Assembly (NCBI GenBank): GCA_026984045.1
Contig: JALSSV010000063.1
Location: forward strand, 81,427-145,426
Length of the DNA: 64,000 nucleotides
Direction: 5' to 3'
DNA from: Chromatiales bacterium
GTDB taxonomy: Bacteria; Pseudomonadota; Gammaproteobacteria; UBA6429; Thiohalophilaceae
A model generated the notes under the pieces. The model was not told the DNA's origin, ran no database searches, and saw only the letters and a list, made by a program, of their open reading frames with translations. Positions 37,680 through 46,065 of the stretch are shown here, piece after piece. The first letter of the stretch is position 1; the number at the start of each line of letters is the position of its first letter. The translations under genes were made by a program, and so were the position numbers.

Positions 37680-39656
37680 TCAGCCGAGCCGGGAGCGGTA
37701 AACGCCGGCATCGACGAAGATCCGGAACAGGTCGCCGTCCAGCTTGCCCTCATTCACTTCGTTGTCGAGGATGGCCAACGCCAGATCGGTGCTGATCCCC
37801 TCGCGGTAGGGACGATCCCCGGCCGTCAGGGCGTCGAAGATGTCGGCAATGGCCATGATCTTCGACTGCACGGGGATTTCCTCGGCGGAAAGCCCGAGCG
37901 GATAGCCGGTGCCGTCGAGCTTTTCGTGGTGGGCATGGGCGATTTCCGGGATCCGGGCCAGCGGCCGCGTCCAGGGAATCAGGCTCAGGAATTCGAAGGT
38001 GTGGCTCACGTGGGATTCGATCTCCCGCCGCTCCTCGGGGTTGAGGCTGCCGTGGGCGAAGCTGAGCACCGAGAACTCGTAGTCGCCGATCAGGGGCAGG
38101 GATGCTCCATCCCGATCGGTGAAGCGGTATTCGCGGATGGCCTGCAGGCGACCGGTGTTCTTGTCGTAGTAGTAATCGGGCTCGTTGACCTCGATGATGG
38201 TCTCGAGAAAGCGATCCAGCTTGCGGATCTCCTCCCGAACCTGCGCTTCCACTTTCTCCCGGTGACGGCGGAATTCCGCCGGGCTCATGGTGCCGGCTTG
38301 CGAAAGATCGAGCAGATCGCGCCAGGCCTGGCGTTCCAAGCAGGCCTTGGCATACTGGAAACGCAGGCGCAGTTCACGCAGTTCGTAGGGATAGAGCTTC
38401 TTGGCCTTGGTCAGCACCCGTTCGCGCACGCCCACCTTGCCGAAGTCGTGCAGCAGGGCCGCATAGCGGATCTCCTGGATCTGCTCGCGGTCGAAACGCA
38501 CCGCGCGCAGCGCCGGCAGATCGGCCCGATCCACGGCCATGGCCAGGCGTTCGGTGTAGTCGGCCACCCGGAAGGAATGGCCGGCGGTGGTGGGATCCCG
38601 CGCTTCGATGGCCTGCACCGAGGCCTTGACGAAGCCTTCGAACAGCCCCTCGATGTCCTCGTAGAGGCGGGCGTTCTTCATGGCGATGGCCACCTGGGCG
38701 GAGATGCCGGTGAGGATTTCCAGGTCCTCGCTGGAGAAGGCCTCCGGTCCCTGGCGGGTGTCCACCTGGATCAGCCCCAGCACTTCCTCGTCGTGCAGCA
38801 GGGGAGCACACATGACGCTGCGAATGGCCAGGTTCACCACCGAGTCCTGCGCCCCGTAATGGCGATCCTCCAGCGCATCCATCAGCAGCAGGGCATTGCC
38901 CTGCTCCACCACTTCCCGCACGATGGTCCGGGACAGGGCGTATTCGCCGGTCGCCAGTTCGCCCTCCCGGGAGCGGCGGACCAGGGTCCGGTAGCGTCCG
39001 GAACGGCGGTCGAGGGCCACCACGAAGACCCGCTCGGCACCGGAGAAGATTTCGAACAGCAGATCCGCGATGCGCCGGTACAGTTCCTGCCGATCGGTGA
39101 TGGCCCCGAGTGCCACACTGACCTGCACGATGGCCTGCATGCGCTTGAGCAGGGCATCGTCGGCCGCGGCCTCTTCCTCCCGTGCGGCCCCGCGCAGGCG
39201 CTGCAGCAGGCGGGAGGCATCCACCACCATGCTCACGTCCGGCTGGAAATCCCGCTCGGAGACGATGGCCAGCCCCTCGCCGTCGCTGCCCGCGGCCAGA
39301 TCGAAGTCGGCCATCTGGCCGGTGTCCGTCGCCTCCGGCACGCTGCGCAGGCGAAACACGGCCTGGGTGTTGCCGAAGAAGATTTCGTCGCTGTCGGCCA
39401 GCTCACGGGGCTGTCCCGGCCGCAGAAAGCGTCCGTGCATCAGGGTGCCGTTGGTGGAGCCGAGATCCTCGACGAACCAGCGCGCCCCGTCCCGGAAGAG
39501 GCGCACATGGCGGCGGCTGATCTCGGCATCTCCGAGACTCAGAAACCCCTCGCGCAGCCCGCTGCCGACCCGCGAAGAGCGCCCGATGACCAGTTCGTCA
39601 GCCAGCTTGACGCGGGTTCCCGAATCGGGCCCCCGTCTGATAATCAGTTCGGCCAA
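37680..39656 (-). CDS. FHA-GAF-HD-GYP protein (c-di-GMP phosphodiesterase)
   Basis: 658-aa cytosolic signalling protein. An N-terminal FHA domain (about residues 1-95, with VIGRSS, SRRHVRL and DLGSTNGT) would bind phosphothreonine. A GAF domain follows (about 165-335). The C-terminal HD-GYP domain has HDFGKVG (His403-Asp404) and HHEKLDGTGYP (about 576-586), so c-di-GMP hydrolysis is likely. About 170 residues separate the two motifs, more than usual. The start is TTG, because FHA similarity begins at residue 2 and no in-frame ATG lies upstream. It is divergent from the kinase/PilT/FHA operon and only 1 kb from pel. Confidence 0.93.
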   Translation of the reverse strand: MAELIIRRGPDSGTRVKLADELVIGRSSRVGSGLREGFLSLGDAEISRRHVRLFRDGARWFVEDLGSTNGTLMHGRFLRPGQPRELADSDEIFFGNTQAVFRLRSVPEATDTGQMADFDLAAGSDGEGLAIVSERDFQPDVSMVVDASRLLQRLRGAAREEEAAADDALLKRMQAIVQVSVALGAITDRQELYRRIADLLFEIFSGAERVFVVALDRRSGRYRTLVRRSREGELATGEYALSRTIVREVVEQGNALLLMDALEDRHYGAQDSVVNLAIRSVMCAPLLHDEEVLGLIQVDTRQGPEAFSSEDLEILTGISAQVAIAMKNARLYEDIEGLFEGFVKASVQAIEARDPTTAGHSFRVADYTERLAMAVDRADLPALRAVRFDREQIQEIRYAALLHDFGKVGVRERVLTKAKKLYPYELRELRLRFQYAKACLERQAWRDLLDLSQAGTMSPAEFRRHREKVEAQVREEIRKLDRFLETIIEVNEPDYYYDKNTGRLQAIREYRFTDRDGASLPLIGDYEFSVLSFAHGSLNPEERREIESHVSHTFEFLSLIPWTRPLARIPEIAHAHHEKLDGTGYPLGLSAEEIPVQSKIMAIADIFDALTAGDRPYREGISTDLALAILDNEVNEGKLDGDLFRIFVDAGVYRSRLG

Positions 39657-39949
39657 GGAAGCCCCCCGTCGGCAATGGGGATTGGCGTATCGGACATCCG
39701 CAATATCCTCGTGGAGACGGCGCCAATCACGGGAAAAGATTGCGTCATCTGCATGCCCCTTGCAAGCGCGGCCGGGCGTCTGGCATTTTTTCGGTTTATA
39801 ACCAATGACCTACAGACACCCGGCGACAGCTTGTCCAGACTCGGCCCCGGAGCGACTTCCGGCGCAGTCCAAAATACATAAAAATTTCAAAATATTAGAG
39901 ATACCGATATAATCCATTACAGGCAGGGAGACAAGAGGACGGAAGGCCG
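39657..39949. other. Divergent control region between HD-GYP gene and kinase/PilT operon
   Basis: The 293 bases hold both upstream regions. The half next to the rightward operon is AT-rich (AAAATACATAAAAATTTC) and contains the promoter at 39885-39913. A leftward TATAAA-like box (39795-39800) could serve the HD-GYP gene, but no matching -35 box is seen. No ORF or repeat is apparent. Confidence 0.55.
39885..39913 (+). promoter_or_regulatory. Promoter of the tandem-domain/kinase/PilT/FHA operon
   Basis: TTTCAA (39885-39890), exactly 17 bases, and a perfect TATAAT (39908-39913) lie 36 bases before the first start codon. The -35 box is a moderate match. AT-rich sequence upstream (from about 39870) could act as an UP element. 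A single promoter for the five-gene operon is plausible, since gaps further down are 50 bases or less. Confidence 0.7.
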
Positions 39950-40423
39950 ATGGAGAACCCGGATCTGAAGATTCCCAAGATCCGCAAGCAGGTCAATCTC
40001 TGGGTACACCCCGAAGGCCGGGTCGTCGGCTCGCTGTTCCTGCGCGAGCAGAGCGTCCACCATGCCGGCCCGGAACGGCCCGATGAGGTGCTGAACCAGG
40101 ACAGCCCCTTCGTCGTCCTGTATCGCGAGGATCCCGCCGAGCTGCGCTTCTACAATCGCCGCGCCATCGTGCGGGTGGAATATGCCGACGACGCCCTGCC
40201 GGAAAGTGCGCACCTGACCATCCTGCCCTGCCGGCTGGATCTGATGGATGGCAGCCGCCTGGAAGGGGAAATCCGCGAAATCCTGCCCGCCGACCGGGCC
40301 CGGCTGTTCGATTACCTGAACCGGCCCGACGTGCGTTTCCTGCGCCTGCATCTGCCGGAGGGAGGGATCTGCCTGGTCAACAAGGCCTACGTCATCCATG
40401 TCACCACGCCAGGCAATGGCTGA
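39950..40423 (+). CDS. Tandem-domain protein of unknown function (DUF6812-like)
   Basis: 157-aa soluble protein with an internal duplication. Residues about 15-78 (VNLWVHPEGRVVGSLFLRE, LNQDSPFVVLY, YNRRAIVRVEY) and about 92-152 (CRLDLMDGSRLEGEIREIL, LNRPDVRFLRL, LVNKAYVIHV) follow the same beta-rich pattern: strand, turn with Gly, LN, strand, then N-x-x-x-I-V/I. The second copy resembles small domains annotated as DUF6812, though I cannot confirm this. It has no signal peptide. As the first gene of the kinase/PilT/FHA operon it is probably an adaptor or ligand-binding partner. Confidence 0.65.
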   Translation: MENPDLKIPKIRKQVNLWVHPEGRVVGSLFLREQSVHHAGPERPDEVLNQDSPFVVLYREDPAELRFYNRRAIVRVEYADDALPESAHLTILPCRLDLMDGSRLEGEIREILPADRARLFDYLNRPDVRFLRLHLPEGGICLVNKAYVIHVTTPGNG

Positions 40424-40441
40424 GGCCGCGAACACGCTATC

Positions 40442-42829
40442 ATGAGTCTGCTGGGTTCCTTCAAGATCAACAAAGCCATCGGGGTGCTGATCGGGGCCCA
40501 GCACGCCTCGCCCCAGGAACTCAGGGAAGCCATCGCCAAAATCAAGAGCACCGGCCGCAGCGCCATTCCCAAACTGATCGAGGCGCTGGCCGACGCCCCC
40601 AACAACCCGCACATCGAGGGCCTGCTGATCCAGCTGCTGGACAACAAGACCCTGCCCGAATACATCGACGGCCTGGCCGACGAGGACAAGCGCATCGTCA
40701 CCGGCGTGATGCGGGTACTGGCCAGGGCCCGTTCCTTCGACGCCAACCGGCTGTACGATCTGTTCGAGGATCCGGACATCCCCAAGGCGGCCCTGGTGCA
40801 GATCCTCCTGGCCCACAAGGACGAACTCAACGCGCGGACCCTGCTCGGCCTGCTCGAACGGGTCGACAAGGACGTGCGCCAAATGGTCTTCCGGGTGCTC
40901 GACCAGGTGGCCAAACCCGACATGATCCCGGATCTGATCCGCTACAGCCGCAGCAAGGATCCGGTGGTCCGCCTGCACGTGGCCCGCACCCTGTCGCGCT
41001 TCAGTACCGAGCCGGTGCGCGACGCCCTGCTCAACCTGCTCAAGGACAGCCACAAGGGCGTGCGCCAGATCGCCATCGAGGGGCTCGGCCGGCTCCAGGT
41101 CAAGGTGCCCGCCCGGCCCATCGTCCAGCTCCTGCGCGATCCGGATCTCACCGTCCAGGCCAAGGCCATCGACACCCTGATCAGCATCCGCGATCCGGAA
41201 ACGGTCAAGTACCTCATTCCCATCCTCCAGGACGATTCCGAATACATCCGCCGCGCCGCGGTGGAAGTGCTCAACGAGGTGGGCGATCCCCGCGCCATCA
41301 AGGATCTGCTCAACGCCATGCGCGATCAGGACTGGTGGGTGAAGGTGCGGGCCGCCGACGCCCTCGGCTCCATCGGTGGCCCCAAGGTGGTGGATGCCGT
41401 GATCGGCCTGATCAACGAGAAGGACGAGTTCCTGCGCCGCACCGCGGTGGAGATCCTCAACTCCATCAAGGACGAGCGGGCCGTCACCCATCTGATCGGC
41501 GCCCTCAAGGACAAGGACTGGTGGGTGCGCGAACGGGCCGCCGACGCCCTGGCCAAGATCGGCGACAAGCGGGCCGTGCCGGCGCTGGTGGAAATGCTGC
41601 GCGAACAGCCCGAATCGGCCAGCATCGCCATCAAGGCCCTGGCCGAGCTGGGCGACCCGGCGGCCATCGAACCGCTCATCGAAGTGCTCAACCACCCCGA
41701 CGACGTGACCAAGAAGGAAGCCATGCGGGCCCTCCAGCAGCTCACCGACGAAGCCCACTACGAACAGGTCCAGGAAGCCATCCGCAAGGCCCTGGTGGGC
41801 GCCAAGCGCGACGTGGCCGACGTGGGCAACGCCACCATGAAGACCGTGGTGGCCCGCTTCGCCAGCGGCGGCGCGCCCGAACCGTCCTCGGGCGAACCCT
41901 CCGACGCCACCCGGGTCGCCAGCCAGCCGCCGCCTTCCGCCGAAGTGGCGGCCACGCCGCCCTCCGAGATCATCGTCGACGCCGACAACCTCAAGCCGGG
42001 CGACATCCTCGACGACCGCTACAAGGTGATCCGCACCGTGGGCAAGGGCGCCTTCGGCGTGGTGATGCTGGTCGAGGACACCATGGTCCAGGAACAGATC
42101 ATCCTCAAGTTCCTCAATGCCCACATGGCCGCCGACGAGAGCGTGATCCAGCGCTTCGTGCACGAACTGCGCTTCACCCGGCGCATCACCCACCCCAACG
42201 TGATCCGGATCTACGACTTCATCACCATCGGCAAGTCCTACGCCATCTCCATGGAGTATTTCGAGAGCCACTCCCTGGCCCAGGAGATCCGCGCCAAGCG
42301 CACCAAGGATTTCGCCCGCAACCTGCGCCTGCTGATCGACATCTGCAAGGGCCTGTCGGTGGCCCATCACCTGAACGTGGTGCATCGCGACATCAAGCCG
42401 GCCAACATCCTGGTCAACAAGGACGACCTGGTGAAACTGGTGGACTTCGGCCTCGCCGCGGCCGCCAGCCAGGGCGACGGCTCGCGAATCACCAAGAGCG
42501 GTATCCTGGTGGGCACCCCCACCTACATGGCGCCCGAGCAGGTCCGCGGCCGGGCCATCGACACCCGCACCGACATCTACAGCCTGGGGATCGTCATGTA
42601 CGAGATGTTCACCGGCCGCCCGCCCTACAAGGAAAAGGATCACATGGCCACCCTGTTCAAGCACGTGGAAGGCAAGGCGCCCCCCGCCAGCGAGAAGAAC
42701 CCGGCCATCGACGAAAAGCTCAATGCCATCATCATGCGCGCCATCCACGTGGACCCCGAAAAGCGCTACCAGACCATCGACGAGCTGCAGAAGGATCTGG
42801 AAACCTACGTGCAGGAGGCCGCCGCCTGA
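40442..42829 (+). CDS. HEAT-repeat Ser/Thr protein kinase
   Basis: 795-aa soluble fusion. Residues about 1-455 form HEAT/PBS-lyase-type repeats (for example VRLHVARTLSRF, VRQIAIEGLGRL and the twin WWVKVRAADALGSIG / WWVRERAADALAKIG). A Pro/Ser-rich linker (about 470-515) leads to a Hanks-type kinase (about 525-790) with glycine loop GKGAFGVV (about 534), Lys in IILKFL, HRDIKPANIL (His648-Asp650), DFGLA (Asp668) and APEQ. All catalytic residues are present. There is no membrane helix, unlike PknB-type kinases. It is followed by two PilT-like ATPases and an FHA protein, which suggests it phosphorylates pilus-motor or FHA partners. Confidence 0.93.
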   Translation: MSLLGSFKINKAIGVLIGAQHASPQELREAIAKIKSTGRSAIPKLIEALADAPNNPHIEGLLIQLLDNKTLPEYIDGLADEDKRIVTGVMRVLARARSFDANRLYDLFEDPDIPKAALVQILLAHKDELNARTLLGLLERVDKDVRQMVFRVLDQVAKPDMIPDLIRYSRSKDPVVRLHVARTLSRFSTEPVRDALLNLLKDSHKGVRQIAIEGLGRLQVKVPARPIVQLLRDPDLTVQAKAIDTLISIRDPETVKYLIPILQDDSEYIRRAAVEVLNEVGDPRAIKDLLNAMRDQDWWVKVRAADALGSIGGPKVVDAVIGLINEKDEFLRRTAVEILNSIKDERAVTHLIGALKDKDWWVRERAADALAKIGDKRAVPALVEMLREQPESASIAIKALAELGDPAAIEPLIEVLNHPDDVTKKEAMRALQQLTDEAHYEQVQEAIRKALVGAKRDVADVGNATMKTVVARFASGGAPEPSSGEPSDATRVASQPPPSAEVAATPPSEIIVDADNLKPGDILDDRYKVIRTVGKGAFGVVMLVEDTMVQEQIILKFLNAHMAADESVIQRFVHELRFTRRITHPNVIRIYDFITIGKSYAISMEYFESHSLAQEIRAKRTKDFARNLRLLIDICKGLSVAHHLNVVHRDIKPANILVNKDDLVKLVDFGLAAAASQGDGSRITKSGILVGTPTYMAPEQVRGRAIDTRTDIYSLGIVMYEMFTGRPPYKEKDHMATLFKHVEGKAPPASEKNPAIDEKLNAIIMRAIHVDPEKRYQTIDELQKDLETYVQEAAA

Positions 42830-43923
42830 TGGCCCGCCTCGATGCCTTTCTCAAGCTGGGCCGCGAGCAGGGCTGCTCCGACATCCACCTGGCAGTGGGC
42901 ACCCCGCCCATGATCCGCCTGCATGGCGAGCTGCAGCCCATCAAGTACCGGGATCTCAGCCGCGACGAGCTGCACGACCTGATCTACGAGATCCTCGAAC
43001 CGGAACAGCAGACGGTCTTCGACCAGGGCGAGGATCTCGACATGTCCTACGTGGACGAGGACGGCGGACGTTACCGGGTCAACCTGTTTCGCAAGATGAC
43101 CGGCGTGGCCGGGGTGTTCCGGGTGATTCCGCCGAAGATCCCCACCATGGCCGAACTGGGGCTGCCCCCGGTGGTCGAGAAGATGCTGCATGCCAACCAG
43201 GGGCTGATCCTGGTCACCGGCGCCACCGGCACCGGCAAGACCACCACCCTGGCGGCGATGATCGACTGGCTCAACCGCAACCGCCGCTACAACATCATCA
43301 CCCTGGAAGATCCCATCGAGTTCATGCACGAGAGCAAGGAATCGCTGGTGGTGCAGCGCAGCGTGGGGGTGCACGTGAAGAGCTTCAGCGAAGGGCTCCA
43401 CGACGCCCTGCGCGAGGATCCGGACGTAATCCTGGTGGGCGAGCTGCGCGATCCCGAAACCATCGGCCTGGCCATGACCGCGGCCGAAACCGGCCATCTG
43501 GTGCTGGGCACGCTGCACACCACCTCGGCGGTCAAGACCCTGGATCGGATCATCGACGCCATGCCCACCGAGCAGAAGCCGCTGGCCGCCACCTTCCTCG
43601 CCCAGCACCTGCAGGGCGTGATCAGCCAGAAGCTGGTGCGCACGGCCGACGGCCGCGGGCGCAGGGCGATCCTGGAAATCATGGTCAACACCCCCGGCAT
43701 CGCCAACCTGATCCTCAACCGCAAGATCTTCCAGATCCCCGCCAGCCTCCAGACCGGCCGCGAGCTGGGCATGCAGCTCATGGATCAGGCCCTGCTGGAG
43801 GCCATCCAGCGCAAGGAAATCGACCCGGACGACGCCTACGTGCACGCCACCGACAAGAAACAGTTCCAGCGCTTCGTCACCAACCCGGAGCTGCTGCCCC
43901 AGGTCAACCTGGCGGTGAGCTGA
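42829..43923 (+). CDS. PilT-family ATPase, first paralogue
   Basis: 364-aa secretion-type ATPase of the PilT/PilU group that would power type IV pilus retraction. It has the N-terminal PAS-like domain (GCSDIHLAVGTPPMIRLHGE), Walker A GATGTGKTT (Lys137), the Asp-box LEDPIEFMH, Walker B region REDPDVILVGELRDPET, and the His-box GHLVLGTLHTTSA. The PilT signature AIRNLIRE is changed to GIANLILN. The ATG overlaps the kinase stop as TGATG, so the two are coupled. It could be a PilU-like accessory motor. No pilin or pilus assembly gene lies in the window. Confidence 0.92.
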   Translation: MARLDAFLKLGREQGCSDIHLAVGTPPMIRLHGELQPIKYRDLSRDELHDLIYEILEPEQQTVFDQGEDLDMSYVDEDGGRYRVNLFRKMTGVAGVFRVIPPKIPTMAELGLPPVVEKMLHANQGLILVTGATGTGKTTTLAAMIDWLNRNRRYNIITLEDPIEFMHESKESLVVQRSVGVHVKSFSEGLHDALREDPDVILVGELRDPETIGLAMTAAETGHLVLGTLHTTSAVKTLDRIIDAMPTEQKPLAATFLAQHLQGVISQKLVRTADGRGRRAILEIMVNTPGIANLILNRKIFQIPASLQTGRELGMQLMDQALLEAIQRKEIDPDDAYVHATDKKQFQRFVTNPELLPQVNLAVS

Positions 43924-43929
43924 GACGCC

Positions 43930-45051
43930 ATGGCCCGCATCAACGCCTTCCTGGAACTGGTGGTCAAGCAGAAGGGATCGGATCTGCATCTGATCTCGGG
44001 CAACCCCCCACGGCTGCGGCTCAACGGCGAGACCTTCCCGGTCAAGTACCGGGAACTGACCGCCGACGAGACGCGGGATCTGCTCTACGAGATCATGACA
44101 CCCCTGCAGCGCCAGCACTTCGAGCAGGAAAACGGCGTGGACTTCGCCTACGAGGCCGAAGGGCTGGCCCGCTTCCGGGTCAACGTCTTCGAACACCTGC
44201 GGGGCATCGGCGCCGTGTTCCGGGTGATTCCCACCGAAGTGCAGAGCCTGCAGAAGCTGGGCCTGCCGCCGGTGCTCAAGAACTTCTGCCGCCAGCGCAA
44301 GGGCCTGATCCTGGTCACCGGGCCGACCGGCTCCGGCAAGTCCACCACCCTGGCGGCGATGATCGATTTCATCAACCGCGAGCGCAAGGGCCACATCATC
44401 ACCATCGAGGATCCGGTGGAGTTCCTGCACAAGAACCGCAACTGCCTCATCTCCCAGCGGGAGGTGGGCAGCCATACGCCCTCCTTCGCCAGCGCCCTGC
44501 ACTCGGCCCTGCGCGAGGATCCGGACGTGGTCCTGGTGGGCGAACTGCGGGATCTCGAAACCATTCACCTGGCCCTGACCGCCGCAGAAATGGGCATCCT
44601 GGTCATGGCCACCCTGCACACCAGCGGTGCCGCCTCCTCGGTGGATCGAATCATCAACGTCTTCCCGCCGGGCGAGGAAGCCTTCGTGCGCACCATGCTC
44701 TCCACCTCGCTGGTGGGCGTGATTTCCCAGCAACTGCTGCCCACCGCCGACCGCAAGGGGCGTGTTGCGGCCCTGGAGATCATGATCAACAATGCCGCGG
44801 TCGCCAACCTCATCCGCGAAGGCAAGACCGAACAGCTCGACAACGTGATCCAGAGCGGCGCCATGCAGGGCATGCAGCGCATGGACACCGCCCTGCGCCG
44901 CCTGCTGGACGCCAAGCTCATCAGCGGCGAGGACGCCTACATGAAGGCCCGCAACAAGGCCGAATTCGAACAGTTCCGGGACGATTTCGAAACCGATACC
45001 GAAAGCGGCGAGACGACCGCGGCCCAGGCCGACGAGTCGCCCGCCGGCTGA
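43930..45051 (+). CDS. PilT-family ATPase, second paralogue
   Basis: 373-aa PilT/PilU-type ATPase beginning six bases after its paralogue. It has GSDLHLISGNPPRLRLNGE, Walker A GPTGSGKST (Lys137), IEDPVEFLH, REDPDVVLVGELRDLET and the His-box GILVMATLHTSGA. The C-terminal signature is AVANLIREGK, closer to canonical PilT than the first copy. The tail after residue about 340 is acidic and Thr/Ser-rich (ETDTESGETTAAQADES), a possible phosphorylation or interaction segment. The pair is like PilT/PilU, which act as a hetero-motor in Pseudomonas and Vibrio. Confidence 0.92.
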   Translation: MARINAFLELVVKQKGSDLHLISGNPPRLRLNGETFPVKYRELTADETRDLLYEIMTPLQRQHFEQENGVDFAYEAEGLARFRVNVFEHLRGIGAVFRVIPTEVQSLQKLGLPPVLKNFCRQRKGLILVTGPTGSGKSTTLAAMIDFINRERKGHIITIEDPVEFLHKNRNCLISQREVGSHTPSFASALHSALREDPDVVLVGELRDLETIHLALTAAEMGILVMATLHTSGAASSVDRIINVFPPGEEAFVRTMLSTSLVGVISQQLLPTADRKGRVAALEIMINNAAVANLIREGKTEQLDNVIQSGAMQGMQRMDTALRRLLDAKLISGEDAYMKARNKAEFEQFRDDFETDTESGETTAAQADESPAG

Positions 45052-45101
45052 AACCACATACAGACTGTTGAAAACCGACGTAACCGACAGGATAAACGAA
45101 C

Positions 45102-45773
45102 ATGGCCAAGCTCATCATGACTCTCGACGGCGCCGTCGTGCGGGAATTTCCCATCGACAAGGACAGCATCAGCATCGGTCGCAAGCATGGCAACGACATC
45201 CAGCTCAACGATCTGACCGTCAGCGGCCGCCATGCCCTGATCGTGACCATGGGTGAACACACCTACGTGGACGACCTGGGCAGCACCAACGGCACCCTGC
45301 TCAACGGCGCGCGCGTGGCCAAGACCCTGATCAAGCACGGCGACGTGATTCAGATCGGCAACTACCAGTTCACCTATTACGAAGACGAACAGACCGAATA
45401 CGAACCCACCATGTTCATCCAGGCCGAGATCGAGGACACCCAGGTCATCGATCCCAACGCCGTCAAGGCCCCCAGCGCCCCTCGGGGCGAACGTCTGGCC
45501 GGCGTGCGGATTCTCAACGGCCCCATGGCCAAGAAGGTGCTGGAATTGCGCAAGCCCTTCAACACCATCGGCTTCAACGGCATCAAGATGGCCATGATCG
45601 CCCGCAACGCCGACAACTACACCATCTCCGGCCTCAAGAGCAACAAGCTGCGCCGCGCCAACGACGTGCCCATGCTCAACGGCAAACCCATCACCACCGC
45701 CGCCACCGTGCTCAAGGAACACGACATCATCGAACTGGCGGGAACGCAGATGGAGTTCTTCTACTTCGACTGA
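45102..45773 (+). CDS. Double FHA-domain protein
   Basis: 223-aa soluble protein. The N-terminal FHA domain (about residues 1-95) is canonical: ISIGRKHGNDIQLND, SGRHALI and DLGSTNGTLLNG, the phosphothreonine-binding loops. A second, degenerate FHA-like domain covers about 130-223 (FNTIGFNGIKMAMI, MLNGKPI) without the Arg-Ser-His pattern. The linker contains threonines in an acidic context (YEPTMFIQ, EDTQVID), similar in style to kinase-targeted threonines of GarA/Fha proteins. It ends the kinase/PilT operon and is probably a reader or substrate of the HEAT kinase. Confidence 0.9.
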   Translation: MAKLIMTLDGAVVREFPIDKDSISIGRKHGNDIQLNDLTVSGRHALIVTMGEHTYVDDLGSTNGTLLNGARVAKTLIKHGDVIQIGNYQFTYYEDEQTEYEPTMFIQAEIEDTQVIDPNAVKAPSAPRGERLAGVRILNGPMAKKVLELRKPFNTIGFNGIKMAMIARNADNYTISGLKSNKLRRANDVPMLNGKPITTAATVLKEHDIIELAGTQMEFFYFD

Positions 45774-46065
45774 GCACAAGGCAGAGGAAAGAGGCAGGAG
45801 AAAAGAGGAAAAAACCGCCGACTTCCCCGGCTCGGTAGGAGCGGCGCCTCGCCGCGACAGGCGGGTAGCAGGTAGCTGGGACCGGGTAGCTGGGAAAAGC
45901 TGCCCGGTACTATGCACCGCCACCAACTACCCTGCCCCGGCTACCGGATGGTCGCGGCGAGGCGCCGCTCCTACCGATCAACCATCGGCCTGGTAGCGCG
46001 GATGAAGCGCAGCGAAATCCGGGGATCCTTTCCCCGGATTCCGTTCCTTCGGATCCGCAACCGGG
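45774..46065. other. Intergenic repeat cluster between convergent genes
   Basis: The 292 bases between the FHA gene and the efflux gene hold no supported ORF. They contain a purine-rich stretch (45779-45813, similar to the one after dapE at 15491-15525), the spaced REP pair (45835-45974), a GGGTAGCTGGGA direct repeat inside that pair, and the start of a second palindromic element (45992-46070). Confidence 0.7.
45835..45974. repeat. Spaced inverted pair of the REP-like repeat
   Basis: The 23 bases 45835-45857 (GTAGGAGCGGCGCC, then TCGCCGCGA) are the exact reverse complement of 45952-45974. The arms equal those at 15532-15593 except that one base is missing, and they are separated by about 94 bases with short direct repeats of GGTAGC. 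The insertion between arms distinguishes this copy from the compact one. Confidence 0.8.

Noticed and set aside
39917..42748. Long leftward frame opposite the kinase gene
   Set aside because: His/Gly/Asp-rich repetitive translation is the antisense image of the HEAT repeats, not a protein family.
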